Assembly: GCA_031291305.1 (NCBI GenBank)
Contig: JARLJH010000013.1
Coordinates: 1 to 52,579 of the forward strand
Direction of reading: 5' to 3'
From: Rhodoferax sp.
GTDB taxonomy: Bacteria; Pseudomonadota; Gammaproteobacteria; Burkholderiales; Burkholderiaceae_C
Length of the DNA stretch: 52,579 bases
Shown: in pieces, positions 36,540 through 46,371 of the stretch
Layout of the letters: every line of letters begins with the position of its first letter
Position numbering within the stretch: the stretch's first letter is position 1
Translations under genes and position numbers: made by a program
The notes under the pieces: model-generated
What the model was told of the DNA's origin: nothing
Databases searched by the model: none
Seen by the model: the letters and a program-made list of their open reading frames with translations, nothing else

Positions 36540-37124
36540 GTGTCACGTGTCTTCGCATACTGCCGGGTCTCCACGTCCGATCAGACAACCGACAACCAAA
36601 TCCATGAGATCGTGGGAGCCGGGTTCAGTATCACCTTACAGCGCACCATTGTTGAAACCATATCGGGGTCAGTAGCAGCTAGGGAACGCAAAGGGTTTGG
36701 CCAACTCATCAACAAGCTTGAGTCGGGGGACGTGTTGGTCGTTACAAAGCTAGATAGGCTTGGTAGAAATGCTATGGACGTGCGCACGACGGTGGAAGCC
36801 CTTGAAGGCATGGGCGTACGGGTGCACTGCCTCGCGCTCGGGGGTACTGACCTTACAAGTCCCGCTGGGAAGCTGACAATGGGGGTCATCGCCGCCGTGG
36901 CTGAATTTGAGCGAGATCTACTCATTGAGCGCACTCAGGCTGGACTATCGCGTGCCATATCGCAGGGCAAGACTCTAGGCAGGCCTTCAAGTCTGACTAA
37001 AGCGCAAGCTGGGGAGGTATTGAAGAGGTTAGACGCTGGCGATTCTGTTGCTGCTTTAGCGAGGGTGTACCGTACAAGCCGTCAGTCAATCATGCGAATC
37101 AGGGACGCTACTGTGGTCAGCTGA
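36540..37124 (+). CDS. Small serine recombinase (resolvase/invertase)
   Basis: A 194-residue site-specific recombinase. N-terminal catalytic domain with FAYCRVSTSDQ (nucleophile S11), TKLDRLGRNAMDV, GKLTMGVIAAVAEFERDLL and the long E helix, then a C-terminal HTH (about 150-190, ALARVYRTSRQSIMRI). It starts at GTG 36540 after TTGGAG. Length and layout match TnpR/Hin enzymes. No transposase is adjacent, so it is either a Tn3-family remnant, an invertase, or an island-borne resolvase. The three upstream dyads are candidate targets. Confidence 0.92.
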   Translation: MSRVFAYCRVSTSDQTTDNQIHEIVGAGFSITLQRTIVETISGSVAARERKGFGQLINKLESGDVLVVTKLDRLGRNAMDVRTTVEALEGMGVRVHCLALGGTDLTSPAGKLTMGVIAAVAEFERDLLIERTQAGLSRAISQGKTLGRPSSLTKAQAGEVLKRLDAGDSVAALARVYRTSRQSIMRIRDATVVS

Positions 37125-37390
37125 TGAGAGCTAATAGAGTGGCTCTCCATATTGACTGTCTCCGTGTTTTGTCTAGTCGGTTGGCAGAACCAGTTCACCC
37201 TGCCTCGACCGCGAGCTATTATGTCTTTAAGCGCTTTGATTTTATCTGCTTATTAACTAACTTACTTACATTTTCAAGAAGTGCCACATGGAATACCTTC
37301 TTTTCCCAATGAAGATCATTGAAATGTCATTCATTCAGTCAGTTTTCCATGGTCTCACCCGCGCTTAATGAGCGGTAATTCGGTTTTTCT
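37125..37390. other. AT-rich gene-free stretch after the recombinase
   Basis: No gene, repeat or clear signal that I can support, apart from a weak CGCT/AGCG hairpin near 37360. The sequence is AT-rich compared with the core genes and probably belongs to the same island. Confidence 0.5.
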
Positions 37391-37429
37391 GCAACAAAAA
37401 AGCCCGCTAGATGCGGGCTTTTTTGTTGC
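37391..37429. terminator. Strong bidirectional terminator
   Basis: A perfect 17-bp stem, GCAACAAAAAAGCCCGC (37391-37407) and its complement (37413-37429), with a 5-nt loop. A and T runs lie inside the stem, so it can stop transcription from either side. It serves the desaturase gene (minus) and possibly the island (plus). Confidence 0.92.
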
Positions 37430-37470
37430 CTGTGCACCCGAGATGGCAACGGATCAACCTGTATGAACTG

Positions 37471-37530
37471 TCAAAAAACTCTATTTTGATAGCTACCCAT
37501 CCCTTGTGAATAAGGGCTAGTGACTAAAAA
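37471..37530 (+). repeat. Short dispersed repeat, copy 6 (intergenic, downstream of the desaturase)
   Basis: The plus strand reads GATAGCT-N19-GGGCTAG, core 37488-37520. Inside is a small hairpin, CCCTT-gtgaat-AAGGG. It ends about 12 bp before the desaturase stop codon on the minus strand. Confidence 0.85.
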
Positions 37531-37541
37531 ACCATACAGCT

Positions 37542-38735
37542 TCAGCCCACCGTCCGCACCGATCGTAACCTCCGCGAAAACTCTTCCAGAGCCGCAATAC
37601 CGCTGGCCTCAGCACGCTGGCACCAGGCTTGCAAATCTGCCGCGAGTTGCTCTCGCGTGTGCGAGCGGTTCAGCCACATCTGGCGCAACTCTTCACGCAT
37701 AACCACCATTTTGTCAAGCGTGGGGGAGGCTGCACGTGCTGCGGCCAAATGCACCGTCACAGCTGCGGGAATCTTCTCAGCATCGCGGTGCAGCCAGCTT
37801 TTGGCGGAGCGAATCACCGCAACATCGGCATGTCGGGCCCTCAAGGCGGCGATTTCTTCGTTGAAAGCCCGACGCATGCCTTTGGCATAACCAGCCATCA
37901 ATTCAAATCGGTTTTGAATCAGTGCCTCCAGCGTTTGCTCATCAGCCACCGGACGGACCGTGCCCACAGCCAAGCGGGGCGGCGTCTTCTTGACGGTAGC
38001 CAATTTCAAACGCTGCATCAGGCTGATATACATCCAGCCAATATCAAATTCGTATCGCTTCACCGACAGCTTGGCTGAAGTGGGATAGGTGTGATGGTTG
38101 TTATGCAGTTCCTCGCCCGCGATCAGAATGCCCCATGGCGAAATATTGGTGCTGGCATCAGGTGCTTCGAAGTTGCGGTAGCCCCAGTAGTGCGCCGCGC
38201 CATTGATGATGCCTGCGGCCATCACTGGCGTCCACATCATCTGCACGGCCCAAACGGCCAAGCCAGCCGCGCCAAACAACGCCAAGTCGATCAGCAACAT
38301 CAAGGCCACGCCCAACGCTGAAAAACGGCTGTACAGCTTGCGCTCCATCCAGTCATTGGGCGTACCGTGACCAAAACGCGCCATGGTTTCCTTGTTGGCG
38401 GCCTCCTTGCGGTACAGCTCGTAGCCCTGCAGCAGCACCGTTCTGATGCCATAAACGTGAGGGCTGTGCGGATCGTCGGGCTGCTCACACTTGGCGTGGT
38501 GCTTGCGGTGAATGGATGCCCATTCCTTGGTCACTTGTCCGGTGGTCAGCCATAGCCAGAAGCGGAAAAAATGTGCGGCAATCGGATGCAGGTCCAGCGC
38601 GCGATGCGCCTGATGCCGGTGCAGAAAGATAGTGACGCTGATCATCGTGACATGTGTCATCACCAGCGTGAAAAGCACAATTTCCCACACATTCAAGTCC
38701 CACAAGCCGTGAATGGCCCAATTCAGCATTGACAT
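37542..38735 (-). CDS. Acyl-CoA/fatty-acid delta-9 desaturase, membrane type
   Basis: A 397-residue membrane di-iron desaturase introducing a double bond in acyl chains, which adjusts membrane fluidity. The three His boxes are HRHQAHR (39-45), HRKHH (76-80) and EELHNNHH, with hydrophobic helices before and between (for example IVLFTLVMTHVTMISVTIFL). The C-terminal extension of about 120 residues after the last His box, rich in Arg and Ala, is long for the family. The start is ATG 38735; ATG 38729 is two codons in. No redox partner is adjacent. Confidence 0.93.
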   Translation of the reverse strand: MSMLNWAIHGLWDLNVWEIVLFTLVMTHVTMISVTIFLHRHQAHRALDLHPIAAHFFRFWLWLTTGQVTKEWASIHRKHHAKCEQPDDPHSPHVYGIRTVLLQGYELYRKEAANKETMARFGHGTPNDWMERKLYSRFSALGVALMLLIDLALFGAAGLAVWAVQMMWTPVMAAGIINGAAHYWGYRNFEAPDASTNISPWGILIAGEELHNNHHTYPTSAKLSVKRYEFDIGWMYISLMQRLKLATVKKTPPRLAVGTVRPVADEQTLEALIQNRFELMAGYAKGMRRAFNEEIAALRARHADVAVIRSAKSWLHRDAEKIPAAVTVHLAAARAASPTLDKMVVMREELRQMWLNRSHTREQLAADLQAWCQRAEASGIAALEEFSRRLRSVRTVG

Positions 38736-38813
38736 CTTTAAATCAGTCTCTCTCTAGTTATGAACGACCCGAGTCTCCGACGGGTCTTCGGTGCCCCGGC
38801 GCGGCACACCGGC

Positions 38814-40085
38814 TTACTTGCGCTGCCAGACGGCAGCAAAAAAACCATCTGTCAAATGCAGATGCGGCCACAAGCGCAAATAGCGCTGGCCACTGTCGGC
38901 GCCGCTGCACAAGTCCGAAGCATGCTCCACTTTGAGACTGGCGAGCACTTCACCGGCCTCTAAAGGCACAAAATCCGCATTGGCTTGCGAAAAAGCCTGT
39001 GCAATGGCCTCGTTTTCTTGGGGCAGCACGCTGCAGGTTGCATAAACCAAGCGCCCCCCCGATTTCACCAGTCGCGCGGCGCTTTGCAAAATGGCCGCTT
39101 GTTTGACGGTCATCTCCTCAACGGCCTTCATGTCCTGACGCCACTTCAAGTCCGGATTGCGGCGCAGTGTGCCCAAACCGGTGCACGGCGCATCTACCAG
39201 CACACGATCAATCTTGCCCGTCAGACGTTTGACGCGGTCATCGCGTTCATGCGCAATCGCAGCCGGATGCACATTGGACAAGCCACTGCGCGCCAACCGC
39301 GACTTGAAAGCATCCAGTCGCCCCACAGAGGTGTCAAACGCGTACAAACGCCCGGTGCTGCGCATGCTTGCGCCCAGGGCCAGCGTCTTGCCTCCGGCAC
39401 CGGCACAAAAATCGACCACCATCTCGCCTCGCTTGGCATCGAGCAGCATGGCCAACAGTTGCGAACCTTCGTCCTGCACCTCAAAGTCACCGCGCATGAA
39501 GGCCGGGTGCTTGTTCAGCGCCGGTTTGCCCGCAATGCGCAGACCCCAGGGCGAATACGGCGTGGGCAGCGCTTTGATACCGGCTGCGGCCAGCTCTTTT
39601 TGTACATCAGCGCGCTTGGCCTTGAAGGTGTTGACGCGCAAATCCAGCCCAGCGCCCTTGTTGAAACTCTCCACCAGCGGCCAGAAACCTTCGCCCAGCT
39701 GGTCCTTGAGCGGTTGCACCAGCCACTCGGGCAGGTTATGCCGGTGGCGCTCCATCAAGTCATGGGGTTGGATCTTTTCGCACTGGTCCAGCCAGTTGAT
39801 CTCTTGCTCGGTGAGCGCGCTGCGCAAGAAATCTCCGGGGCCGTAAAACCCCAGAATTGCCAGGCGGCGCTCTTTGGGGCCGCTGCCAGAGGGTGCCAAG
39901 TGGTCAAAAAGATTCTTTTTGCGCAATACGGTGTATACCGTTTCCGCCAAGGTGGCGCGCTCGCGCGGACCCAGGCCACGATGTTCGCGAAAAAATCGCG
40001 AGACAATGGCGTCAGCCGGGTGATCGAATCGAAGGGTGAGACGCACCAGTTCAGAACAGGCGTCAAGCAGGGCTTTTGGATGCAT
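38814..40085 (-). CDS. RsmB/NOP-type RNA cytosine-C5 methyltransferase
   Basis: SAM-dependent rRNA methyltransferase of about 423 residues from ATG 40085 (MHPKALLDAC); ATG 40103 is also possible. An N-terminal NusB-like part with FRENR-type residues (FREHRGLGPRERATLAETV, given in full within 20) precedes the Rossmann domain: SAM motif FCAGAGGKTLALG, the proline-cysteine motif DAPCTGLGTLRR, and the catalytic Cys in ATCSVLPQENE. It acts on C5 of a cytosine, probably in 16S rRNA. It is distinct from the rsmB gene normally next to fmt, so it may be a paralogue. Confidence 0.9.
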   Translation of the reverse strand: MHPKALLDACSELVRLTLRFDHPADAIVSRFFREHRGLGPRERATLAETVYTVLRKKNLFDHLAPSGSGPKERRLAILGFYGPGDFLRSALTEQEINWLDQCEKIQPHDLMERHRHNLPEWLVQPLKDQLGEGFWPLVESFNKGAGLDLRVNTFKAKRADVQKELAAAGIKALPTPYSPWGLRIAGKPALNKHPAFMRGDFEVQDEGSQLLAMLLDAKRGEMVVDFCAGAGGKTLALGASMRSTGRLYAFDTSVGRLDAFKSRLARSGLSNVHPAAIAHERDDRVKRLTGKIDRVLVDAPCTGLGTLRRNPDLKWRQDMKAVEEMTVKQAAILQSAARLVKSGGRLVYATCSVLPQENEAIAQAFSQANADFVPLEAGEVLASLKVEHASDLCSGADSGQRYLRLWPHLHLTDGFFAAVWQRK

Positions 40086-40263
40086 AGACTGCGATTGTCC
40101 CATGAGCGCCCGCCAACAGTGCCCAAAACACAAAGGATGCCACTTTTTTGAAAAAGCAACTTTACAAGACTTCACGCGTCTTCATCTTGGCTGTCACGAA
40201 CTTGCCGGACAATTTCATTCGCCTTCCAGGCAGCGCCCACAAAGCCACTCCATTGATCTACTG

Positions 40264-41664
40264 ATGTTTCTCTACCTCACCCACACCAAAGATCGTCTCC
40301 CTGATGTTTGGTCTCTCAAACTGATTTGCTCTGCCCTTGTCATCGCAAGCCTGATGCTGGGGGGATGTAGCACTTCACCGGTGTCTGGTAGGTCCGCCTT
40401 GACGGTGGAAAACACCCCAAGCGCCCTGCTCACCCAAACCGATTGGTGGGTTAGTTTTGGCGACCCACTGTTGAGCCAGTTGGTCACAACATCGCTGTCC
40501 GCTAACACAAGTATTCGATCGTCCCAAGCTGCCTTGCAGCAGGCGCGAGCCCTGCGCGATGTCAAAATCGCAGCTACCCGGCCAAGCCTGACACTGTCTG
40601 GCTCCGCGCAGCGCAACCAGATCGAGCACACCGATGCCAGCAATAGCTTCAACGCCGGGCTAGATGCCAGTTGGGAAGTCGACATCTTTGGTGGCAATCG
40701 TGCCAGCGTCAACGCCAGTGAGTTTGATGCACAAGCCGCAGCCGCCAGCCTACGTGACGTACAAGTCAGCATTGCTGCCGAAGTCGCCTTGGCGTATATC
40801 CAGCTACGTGGCAGCCAGGCGCAACTGGCCATTGCACAAAGCAACCTGACCAGCCAGCAGGAAACGCTGCAGATCACCCAATGGCGGGCACAGGCCGGGC
40901 TGGTAACTTCACTGGAAGTTGAGCAGGCACAGACTTCTGTGGCACAAACTGCTGCCCAGATTCCCGTACTGCAAACCAGCATTGCCCAGTCGCGTCATAG
41001 CCTGGCAGTGCTGACTGGTCAGCGGCCGCTGGACTTGGACGTCCTGTTGACACCCGCCCGCCCAGTGCCGCAGGCCAACATGGATATGGCTGAACAGATT
41101 CCGGCTGACACCTTGCGCCAGCGTGCCGATGTGCGCGCAGCCGAACACAGCGTCAGGGCGGCACTGGCCCGCGTGGACGCCGCCGACGCAGCGCGCTACC
41201 CCAGTTTCAACCTGGGCGGGTCACTGTCCTTGAGCGCACTGACATTGGCTGGGTTGACCAATGGCGCCACACTGGCCGGGGGCCTGCTGGGTTCAGTCTC
41301 CGTACCACTGCTTGACGGAGGCGCTGCAAAAAGCCAGGTGCTGGCGCAGGAAGCTGCTCTGGAACAAGCACGCGCAACTTACCAAGCCACAGTCCTGAAA
41401 GCCCTGCAAGAAGTTGAAGACGCGCTGGTGGCCCTGAAAAACGACCGTGATCGACTGAACTTCCAGCAATTGGCCGCCACCTCGGCTGCCAATGCCGATC
41501 TACTGGCGCAAAACCGCTATGCCAGCGGACTGATTGATTTTCAGACCGTGCTGCAAACCCAGCGCACCCTGCTCAGTACCCAAGACAGTGTGGCTAGCCT
41601 GCAGGCGAGCATCAGTGCCGACCATGTTCGCCTTGTCAAAGCCATGGGAGGCGGCTGGCGATAG
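40264..41664 (+). CDS. Outer-membrane efflux lipoprotein (NodT/OprM family)
   Basis: TolC-like channel of 466 residues. The lipobox is IASLMLGGC, so the mature chain is lipidated. It has the two OEP repeats, each with long helical pairs rich in Ala, Gln and Ser (for example SQAALQQARALRDVKIA), and NLGGSLSLSAL in the second repeat. I start at ATG 40264; a longer in-frame start overlaps the divergent methyltransferase gene and lacks a signal. It is followed 64 bp later by the adaptor gene, together encoding a tripartite pump. Confidence 0.92.
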   Translation: MFLYLTHTKDRLPDVWSLKLICSALVIASLMLGGCSTSPVSGRSALTVENTPSALLTQTDWWVSFGDPLLSQLVTTSLSANTSIRSSQAALQQARALRDVKIAATRPSLTLSGSAQRNQIEHTDASNSFNAGLDASWEVDIFGGNRASVNASEFDAQAAAASLRDVQVSIAAEVALAYIQLRGSQAQLAIAQSNLTSQQETLQITQWRAQAGLVTSLEVEQAQTSVAQTAAQIPVLQTSIAQSRHSLAVLTGQRPLDLDVLLTPARPVPQANMDMAEQIPADTLRQRADVRAAEHSVRAALARVDAADAARYPSFNLGGSLSLSALTLAGLTNGATLAGGLLGSVSVPLLDGGAAKSQVLAQEAALEQARATYQATVLKALQEVEDALVALKNDRDRLNFQQLAATSAANADLLAQNRYASGLIDFQTVLQTQRTLLSTQDSVASLQASISADHVRLVKAMGGGWR

Positions 41665-41728
41665 CTAGCCCTTTGCATCCAACACCGACCGCACACGCAA
41701 CACCCACCAGTTTGACTTTGTAAGCACC

Positions 41729-43069
41729 ATGACTTCCAACACCACTTCTTCAGCCACACCCATCGACGTTGCGGTCAGTACACCCAAGCCCAGTGACCTG
41801 CAAGCCCTGCTGGCTGAGGCACCCAAGCGGGTTTGGTGGAAACGCCGCACGCTGTGGGTCGCGCTCGCGCTGAGCGTGGCAGCGGCTGGCGGTTATTACG
41901 CCTGGGCGGTGAAGCAACAACGCAATGCGGCGCCCAGCTACGTGGCTGAGCCTGCCGCCAAAGGCAATTTGACCCTCACCGTCATCGCCAACGGCACCCT
42001 GCAACCGACGCGCTCAGTCAATATCGGCAGCGAACTCTCGGGCACTGTTTTGCGGGTGCTGGTGGATGTGAATGACCGTGTCAAAAAAGGCCAGGTGCTG
42101 GTGGAACTCGACACCGCCAAGCTGAGCGATCAGGTCACCCGCTCGCGTGCCGCATTGGCGGCTGCCCAAGCTGCGTTGGCGCAGGCAATTGCAACGACTA
42201 AGGAAAGCAAGGCTAGTTTGGCCAGACTCGAAGAAGTGGCCCGCCTCTCCGGCGGCAAAGTGCCCTCTGCCACTGAACTCGATACTGCTCGCGCGACGCT
42301 GGACCGTGCCGTAGCGACGCAAGACAGCGCCAAAGCCAATGTGGATTCTGCCCGCGCATCGCTTTCAACGGATGAAACAAATTTATCCAAGGCCTCGATT
42401 CGCTCACCCATTGACGGCGTCGTGCTGACCCGCTCAGTGGACCCCGGCAACGCCGTGGCGGCTTCGTTGCAGGCGGTTACCTTGTTCACCATTGCCGAAG
42501 ACCTGACCCAGCTGCGTTTGCAAGTAAATGTGGATGAAGCCGATGTGGGCCGTGTCAAGGTCGGCCAAAAAGCCAGCTTTACCGTCAGCGCTTTTGCCGC
42601 GCGACGCTTTCCTGCCACCATCACCCGGGTGTCGTATGGCTCCACCATCACCGACAACGTGGTCACTTACGTGACCCAGATGGATGTCACCAACACCGAC
42701 CTGAGCCTGCGCCCGGGCATGACCGCCACCAGCACCATCACTGCTGTGGAACGCAAAGATGTGCTGCTGGTGCCCAACGCCGCACTGCGCTTTACGCCCA
42801 CCCAGGCGGCGGCTGCAGAAACCAAATCCAGCGGCGGCATCATGGGCAGCATGATGCCGCGTATGCCCCGCTCCGGCGCTGGCAAAAAGGCCACCGGCGG
42901 TCAAGCCAAACAAGTGTGGGTACTTCGCGACGGTGCTCCGGTGGCCGTGAAAGTAACGCCGGGTATCAGCGATGGTCGTATGACTGAAATCACCGCCGGT
43001 GATCTGAACGAAGGCATGCAGGTCATCACCGACCAACGCGCCAGCGGTGCCGCCGCCACAAGACCATGA
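41729..43069 (+). CDS. macA: MacA-like periplasmic adaptor subunit
   Basis: Membrane-fusion protein of 446 residues. A cytosolic N-tail is followed by one helix (about residues 43-62, LWVALALSVAAAGGYYAWAV), a barrel-sandwich/lipoyl domain split by a coiled coil (about 110-215, with TKESKASLARLEEVARLSGG), and beta-barrel and proximal domains. A Gly-Met-rich insert (GGIMGSMMPRMPRSGAGKK) late in the protein is unusual. It bridges the MacB pump and the outer-membrane channel. Its stop overlaps the ATPase start by 4 bp. Confidence 0.9.
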   Translation: MTSNTTSSATPIDVAVSTPKPSDLQALLAEAPKRVWWKRRTLWVALALSVAAAGGYYAWAVKQQRNAAPSYVAEPAAKGNLTLTVIANGTLQPTRSVNIGSELSGTVLRVLVDVNDRVKKGQVLVELDTAKLSDQVTRSRAALAAAQAALAQAIATTKESKASLARLEEVARLSGGKVPSATELDTARATLDRAVATQDSAKANVDSARASLSTDETNLSKASIRSPIDGVVLTRSVDPGNAVAASLQAVTLFTIAEDLTQLRLQVNVDEADVGRVKVGQKASFTVSAFAARRFPATITRVSYGSTITDNVVTYVTQMDVTNTDLSLRPGMTATSTITAVERKDVLLVPNAALRFTPTQAAAAETKSSGGIMGSMMPRMPRSGAGKKATGGQAKQVWVLRDGAPVAVKVTPGISDGRMTEITAGDLNEGMQVITDQRASGAAATRP

Positions 43070-43803
43070 ATGCTGCGCCACTGATCCAACTCAAGGGCGT
43101 CACCAAGGTTTACGGCCAGGGCGCGACCGCTTTGCAAGCGCTCAAAGGCGTTGACCTGAGCATTGAAGCCGGTGATTTTGTCGCCATCATGGGGCCCAGT
43201 GGCTCGGGCAAATCCACCGCCATGAACACGCTGGGTTGCCTGGACACCCCCACCACCGGCGCCTACATCTTCAACGGTGTCCATGTGGAAACCCTGTCGC
43301 GCGACCAGCGTGCCCTGCTGCGCAGGCGCTATCTGGGCTTTGTCTTCCAGGGCTTTAACCTGCTGGCGCGCACCTCGGCCCAGGAAAACGTTGAACTGCC
43401 GCTGCTCTACCGCGGTGAACCTGCCAAAACCCGCCATGCAGCCGCCAAAAAGGCGCTGGCCTCGGTGGGCCTGGGCGGCTGGGAACACCACACCCCGGCC
43501 GAACTCTCAGGTGGTCAGCAACAGCGCGTGGCCATTGCTCGCGCCATCGTCACCGAGCCTGCCGTATTGCTGGCCGATGAGCCCACCGGCAACCTGGACA
43601 CCCAGCGCAGCCATGAAATCATGGACTTACTGTGGAAACTCAATGTGGACCACGGCATCACCGTGCTGATGGTCACCCATGAAAGCGACATGGCGGCCTA
43701 TGCCAAACGCATCGTGCGCTTTGTGGATGGTGTTGTTGCCAGCGACATGCGCAACGATCACCCGACCGCTCTGTCTGCGGCCGTCCTCCAGGAGACCGTC
43801 TGA
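43066..43803 (+). CDS. MacB-like ABC transporter ATPase subunit
   Basis: A 245-residue ATPase of the LolD/MacB type with Walker [11 protein letters not shown]-loop FVFQGFNLL, signature [14 protein letters not shown], Walker [13 protein letters not shown] and H-loop VTHE. In E. coli MacB the ATPase and permease are one chain; here they are split, with the next gene overlapping by 1 bp. It powers drug, peptide or glycolipid efflux with MacA and the outer-membrane channel. Confidence 0.93.
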   Translation: MNAAPLIQLKGVTKVYGQGATALQALKGVDLSIEAGDFVAIMGPSGSGKSTAMNTLGCLDTPTTGAYIFNGVHVETLSRDQRALLRRRYLGFVFQGFNLLARTSAQENVELPLLYRGEPAKTRHAAAKKALASVGLGGWEHHTPAELSGGQQQRVAIARAIVTEPAVLLADEPTGNLDTQRSHEIMDLLWKLNVDHGITVLMVTHESDMAAYAKRIVRFVDGVVASDMRNDHPTALSAAVLQETV

Positions 43804-45011
43804 TGTTGCTCAGCACTCTGCTTCTGGCTTTGCGCTCCATCCGGCGCAACTTGCTGCGCTCTTTTTTGACCATTCTGGGCATCGTGATTGGTGTCAGCGC
43901 CGTCATCACCATGGTCACCGTCGGCAACGGTGCCACGCTGGCGGTGCAAAACCAGATTGCCGGTCTGGGCACCAACCTGCTGCAGATTCGCCCCGGCCAG
44001 CGTATGGGCCCACCCAGCGGTGGCGGCGGAGCACCGTCTTTCAAAGAGGCCGATGCCGATGCCATCACCAGCCAAGTGGGTGGCCTGCTGGCTGTGGCCC
44101 CGGAGGCGCGCGCCTCCGCCAGCATCGTCGCCGATGGCCGCAACTGGAGCAGCAGCGTGATCGGCAGCACCAACAACTGGCTGATCACCGGCAATTGGAA
44201 AGTAGCTGACGGACGAACATTCACCGAGGAAGAACAGCGTGGTGGCGCCGCCGTCTGCCTGATTGGTGAAACCGTTCGGCGTGAGTTGTTGGGCAGCAGC
44301 TCTGCGCTGGGTGTCACGATCCGGGTGAAACAAATCGCCTGCGAGGTGATTGGTGTGCTGGGCTCCAAAGGCCAAGGCGCGTTTGGCAACGACCAGGATG
44401 ATGTGGTGCTGGTGCCGCTGCATACCCTGCAGCGGCGCATTACCGGCAACACCCGCGTCAACACCCTGCTGGTGTCCATGCAGGATGGCACCGACCCCGA
44501 CCGCGTCAAGGCTGCGTTGACCCAACTGCTGCGCGAACGCCGCAAACTGGCCGAGGCGGACGAAGACAACTTCAATGTGCTAGACACCAAGCAACTGGGC
44601 GAAACCTTTGCCAGTACAACCAAAGTGATGACCATGCTACTGGGTGCGGTGGCTGCAGTGAGCCTTCTGGTGGGCGGCATTGGCATCATGAACATCATGC
44701 TGGTCAGCGTCACCGAGCGCACCCGCGAGATCGGCCTGCGTCTGGCCATTGGCGCGCTGGAGCGCGAGGTGCTGATGCAGTTTCTGATCGAAGCGGTGGT
44801 GCTGTCCGCGCTGGGCGGCGTGATCGGCATCGTGCTGGCCTTTGGCGCGTCGATTGGTGTGTCCGCCCTGATGAGCGTGCCCTTCGTGTTCAACTTGAAC
44901 GTGAACCTGCTGTCGTTCCTGTTTTCAGCGGGGATTGGCGTGGTGTTTGGTTACTTCCCCGCCCGTCGAGCAGCGCAACTGGATCCGATTGAGGCGCTTC
45001 GGCACGAATAA
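43803..45011 (+). CDS. MacB-like ABC transporter permease (FtsX domain)
   Basis: A 402-residue permease with one N-terminal helix ([21 protein letters not shown]), a large periplasmic domain (about 50-270) and three C-terminal helices in the FtsX core ([20 protein letters not shown] is the hallmark). It ends [16 protein letters not shown], the family C-terminus. With the preceding ATPase it forms a split MacB. A dispersed repeat lies just behind the stop. Confidence 0.94.
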   Translation: MLLSTLLLALRSIRRNLLRSFLTILGIVIGVSAVITMVTVGNGATLAVQNQIAGLGTNLLQIRPGQRMGPPSGGGGAPSFKEADADAITSQVGGLLAVAPEARASASIVADGRNWSSSVIGSTNNWLITGNWKVADGRTFTEEEQRGGAAVCLIGETVRRELLGSSSALGVTIRVKQIACEVIGVLGSKGQGAFGNDQDDVVLVPLHTLQRRITGNTRVNTLLVSMQDGTDPDRVKAALTQLLRERRKLAEADEDNFNVLDTKQLGETFASTTKVMTMLLGAVAAVSLLVGGIGIMNIMLVSVTERTREIGLRLAIGALEREVLMQFLIEAVVLSALGGVIGIVLAFGASIGVSALMSVPFVFNLNVNLLSFLFSAGIGVVFGYFPARRAAQLDPIEALRHE

Positions 45012-45018
45012 TTCATAT

Positions 45019-45073
45019 AAAAAATATGCCTGTAGCCCAGACAAATAATTGACTTACAGCTATTGATTCTGAA
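45019..45073 (-). repeat. Short dispersed repeat, copy 7 (provides the purN stop codon)
   Basis: The minus strand reads AATAGCT-N19-GGGCTAC followed by AGGC, core 45032-45064. The TAG inside AATAGCT is the in-frame stop of purN, so the last codons of purN are repeat-derived. Confidence 0.8.
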
Positions 45074-45653
45074 GCAACTTCACCACCGCCTGCGGGTAGA
45101 TCAAGTGCTCTTGCGTGAGCACCCTTGCCGCCAGCGCGTCTGCCGTATCGCCCTGCAGAACCGGCACCACCGCCTGCGCCAGGATCGGCCCATGATCCAG
45201 CTCGGGGGTGACCAGATGCACCGTGGCCCCAGCCACCTTGCAACCAGCATCGATGGCGCGCTGGTGGGTATTCAGCCCGGCAAACGCGGGCAACAAGGAC
45301 GGATGGATATTCACCAGTCGCCCGGCGTAGTGATTGACAAAATCGGACGTCAGGATGCGCATGAAGCCCGCCAGCAGCACCAACGGTGGCGCCTCGGCTG
45401 TGGCGTGGCGGTCAATACGCTGCGCCAGCGCGGCATCAAACGCTTCGCGGCTGGCAAACGCCTTGTGGTCCAGCGCTTCGGTGGCAATGCCTTCACGTTC
45501 GGCCAATGCCAGCCCTTTGGCATCCGCCTTGTTGCTGATGACGGCGGCCACTCTGGCCTGATACTTGGCGGCCCAATTCTCCCGTTTGGCGGCTTGAACG
45601 ATGGCCAGCATGTTGGAGCCGCTGCCTGAGATCAAAATGACGATGTTTTTCAT
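45060..45653 (-). CDS. purN: Phosphoribosylglycinamide formyltransferase
   Basis: Third step of purine synthesis: transfers a formyl group from 10-formyl-THF to GAR. The length is 197 residues from ATG 45653 (MKNIVILISGSGSNM), the family start; a longer frame runs through low-complexity Ala-Gly sequence and is rejected. Active-site motifs are LAGFMRIL, VNIHPSLLPAF, THQRAIDAG and LDHGPILAQ. The last residues, LLQNQ and the TAG stop, lie at the edge of a dispersed repeat. It diverges from yceH with only 13 bp between starts, so their promoters must lie inside each other's coding sequence. Confidence 0.95.
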   Translation of the reverse strand: MKNIVILISGSGSNMLAIVQAAKRENWAAKYQARVAAVISNKADAKGLALAEREGIATEALDHKAFASREAFDAALAQRIDRHATAEAPPLVLLAGFMRILTSDFVNHYAGRLVNIHPSLLPAFAGLNTHQRAIDAGCKVAGATVHLVTPELDHGPILAQAVVPVLQGDTADALAARVLTQEHLIYPQAVVKLLQNQ

Positions 45654-45666
45654 ACTTGGCTGAATT

Positions 45667-46371
45667 ATGACTTTGACCCCTCCCGCCTTTGGCAGCGCAC
45701 CGGCCCCAGCGCCTGCGCCCGCCCTTCTTCTCACCCCCATCGAGGCCCGCGTGCTGGGCACGCTGATGGAAAAAGCCCGCACCGTGCCTGACAGCTACCC
45801 GCTGTCGCTGAACGCGCTGGTGCTCGGCTGCAACCAGAAAACCACCCGCGATCCGATCATGAACCTGACCGAGGCCGAGGTGGCCGACGCGGTCAGCAGC
45901 CTCAAAGAGCATCAGTTGGTGCGCGAAAACAGCGGCAGCCGCGTCACCCGCTTTGAGCACAACTTTCAGCGCGGTGTCGGTGTACCCGAGCAATCTGCCG
46001 TGCTGCTAGGCATGCTGATGCTGCGTGGCCCGCAAACCGCTGCCGAGCTGCGGCTGAACACCGAGCGCTGGTACAAATTTGCCGATATTTCCTCGGTCGA
46101 AGGCTTTCTGGAAGAGCTGCAGGACCGTCCCGAAGAAAAAGGCGGTTCACTGGTCGTCAAGCTCGCCAAAGCACCCGGTGCGCGCGAGCAGCGCTGGGCA
46201 CATCTGCTGTGTGGGCCGGTGGACGAGTCGGTCCTAGCACAAGGCCACGGCGCACGCATGGCAGACGGTGCCACCGCGGAACGCCTGGAACGGCTGGAAA
46301 CCGAGGTCGCGCAATTGCGCGCAACGGTAGCTAAGCTGTGCGTCGAACTCGGCGTGGCAGACGCAGGGTAG
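45667..46371 (+). CDS. yceH: YceH/DUF480 family protein
   Basis: A 234-residue protein with two winged-helix-like domains: the first begins [16 protein letters not shown], followed by [14 protein letters not shown], and the second is around [18 protein letters not shown]. The C-terminus has a coiled coil ([20 protein letters not shown]). Its role is poorly known. The start ATG 45667 is 13 bp from purN. The 3' end overlaps the convergent kinase gene by 41 bp. Confidence 0.93.
   Translation: MTLTPPAFGSAPAPAPAPALLLTPIEARVLGTLMEKARTVPDSYPLSLNALVLGCNQKTTRDPIMNLTEAEVADAVSSLKEHQLVRENSGSRVTRFEHNFQRGVGVPEQSAVLLGMLMLRGPQTAAELRLNTERWYKFADISSVEGFLEELQDRPEEKGGSLVVKLAKAPGAREQRWAHLLCGPVDESVLAQGHGARMADGATAERLERLETEVAQLRATVAKLCVELGVADAG

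Noticed and set aside
37124-37312. A 62-residue open frame directly after the serine recombinase.
   Set aside because: It lacks a ribosome site, has atypical composition and no motif; it is probably chance in AT-rich island DNA.
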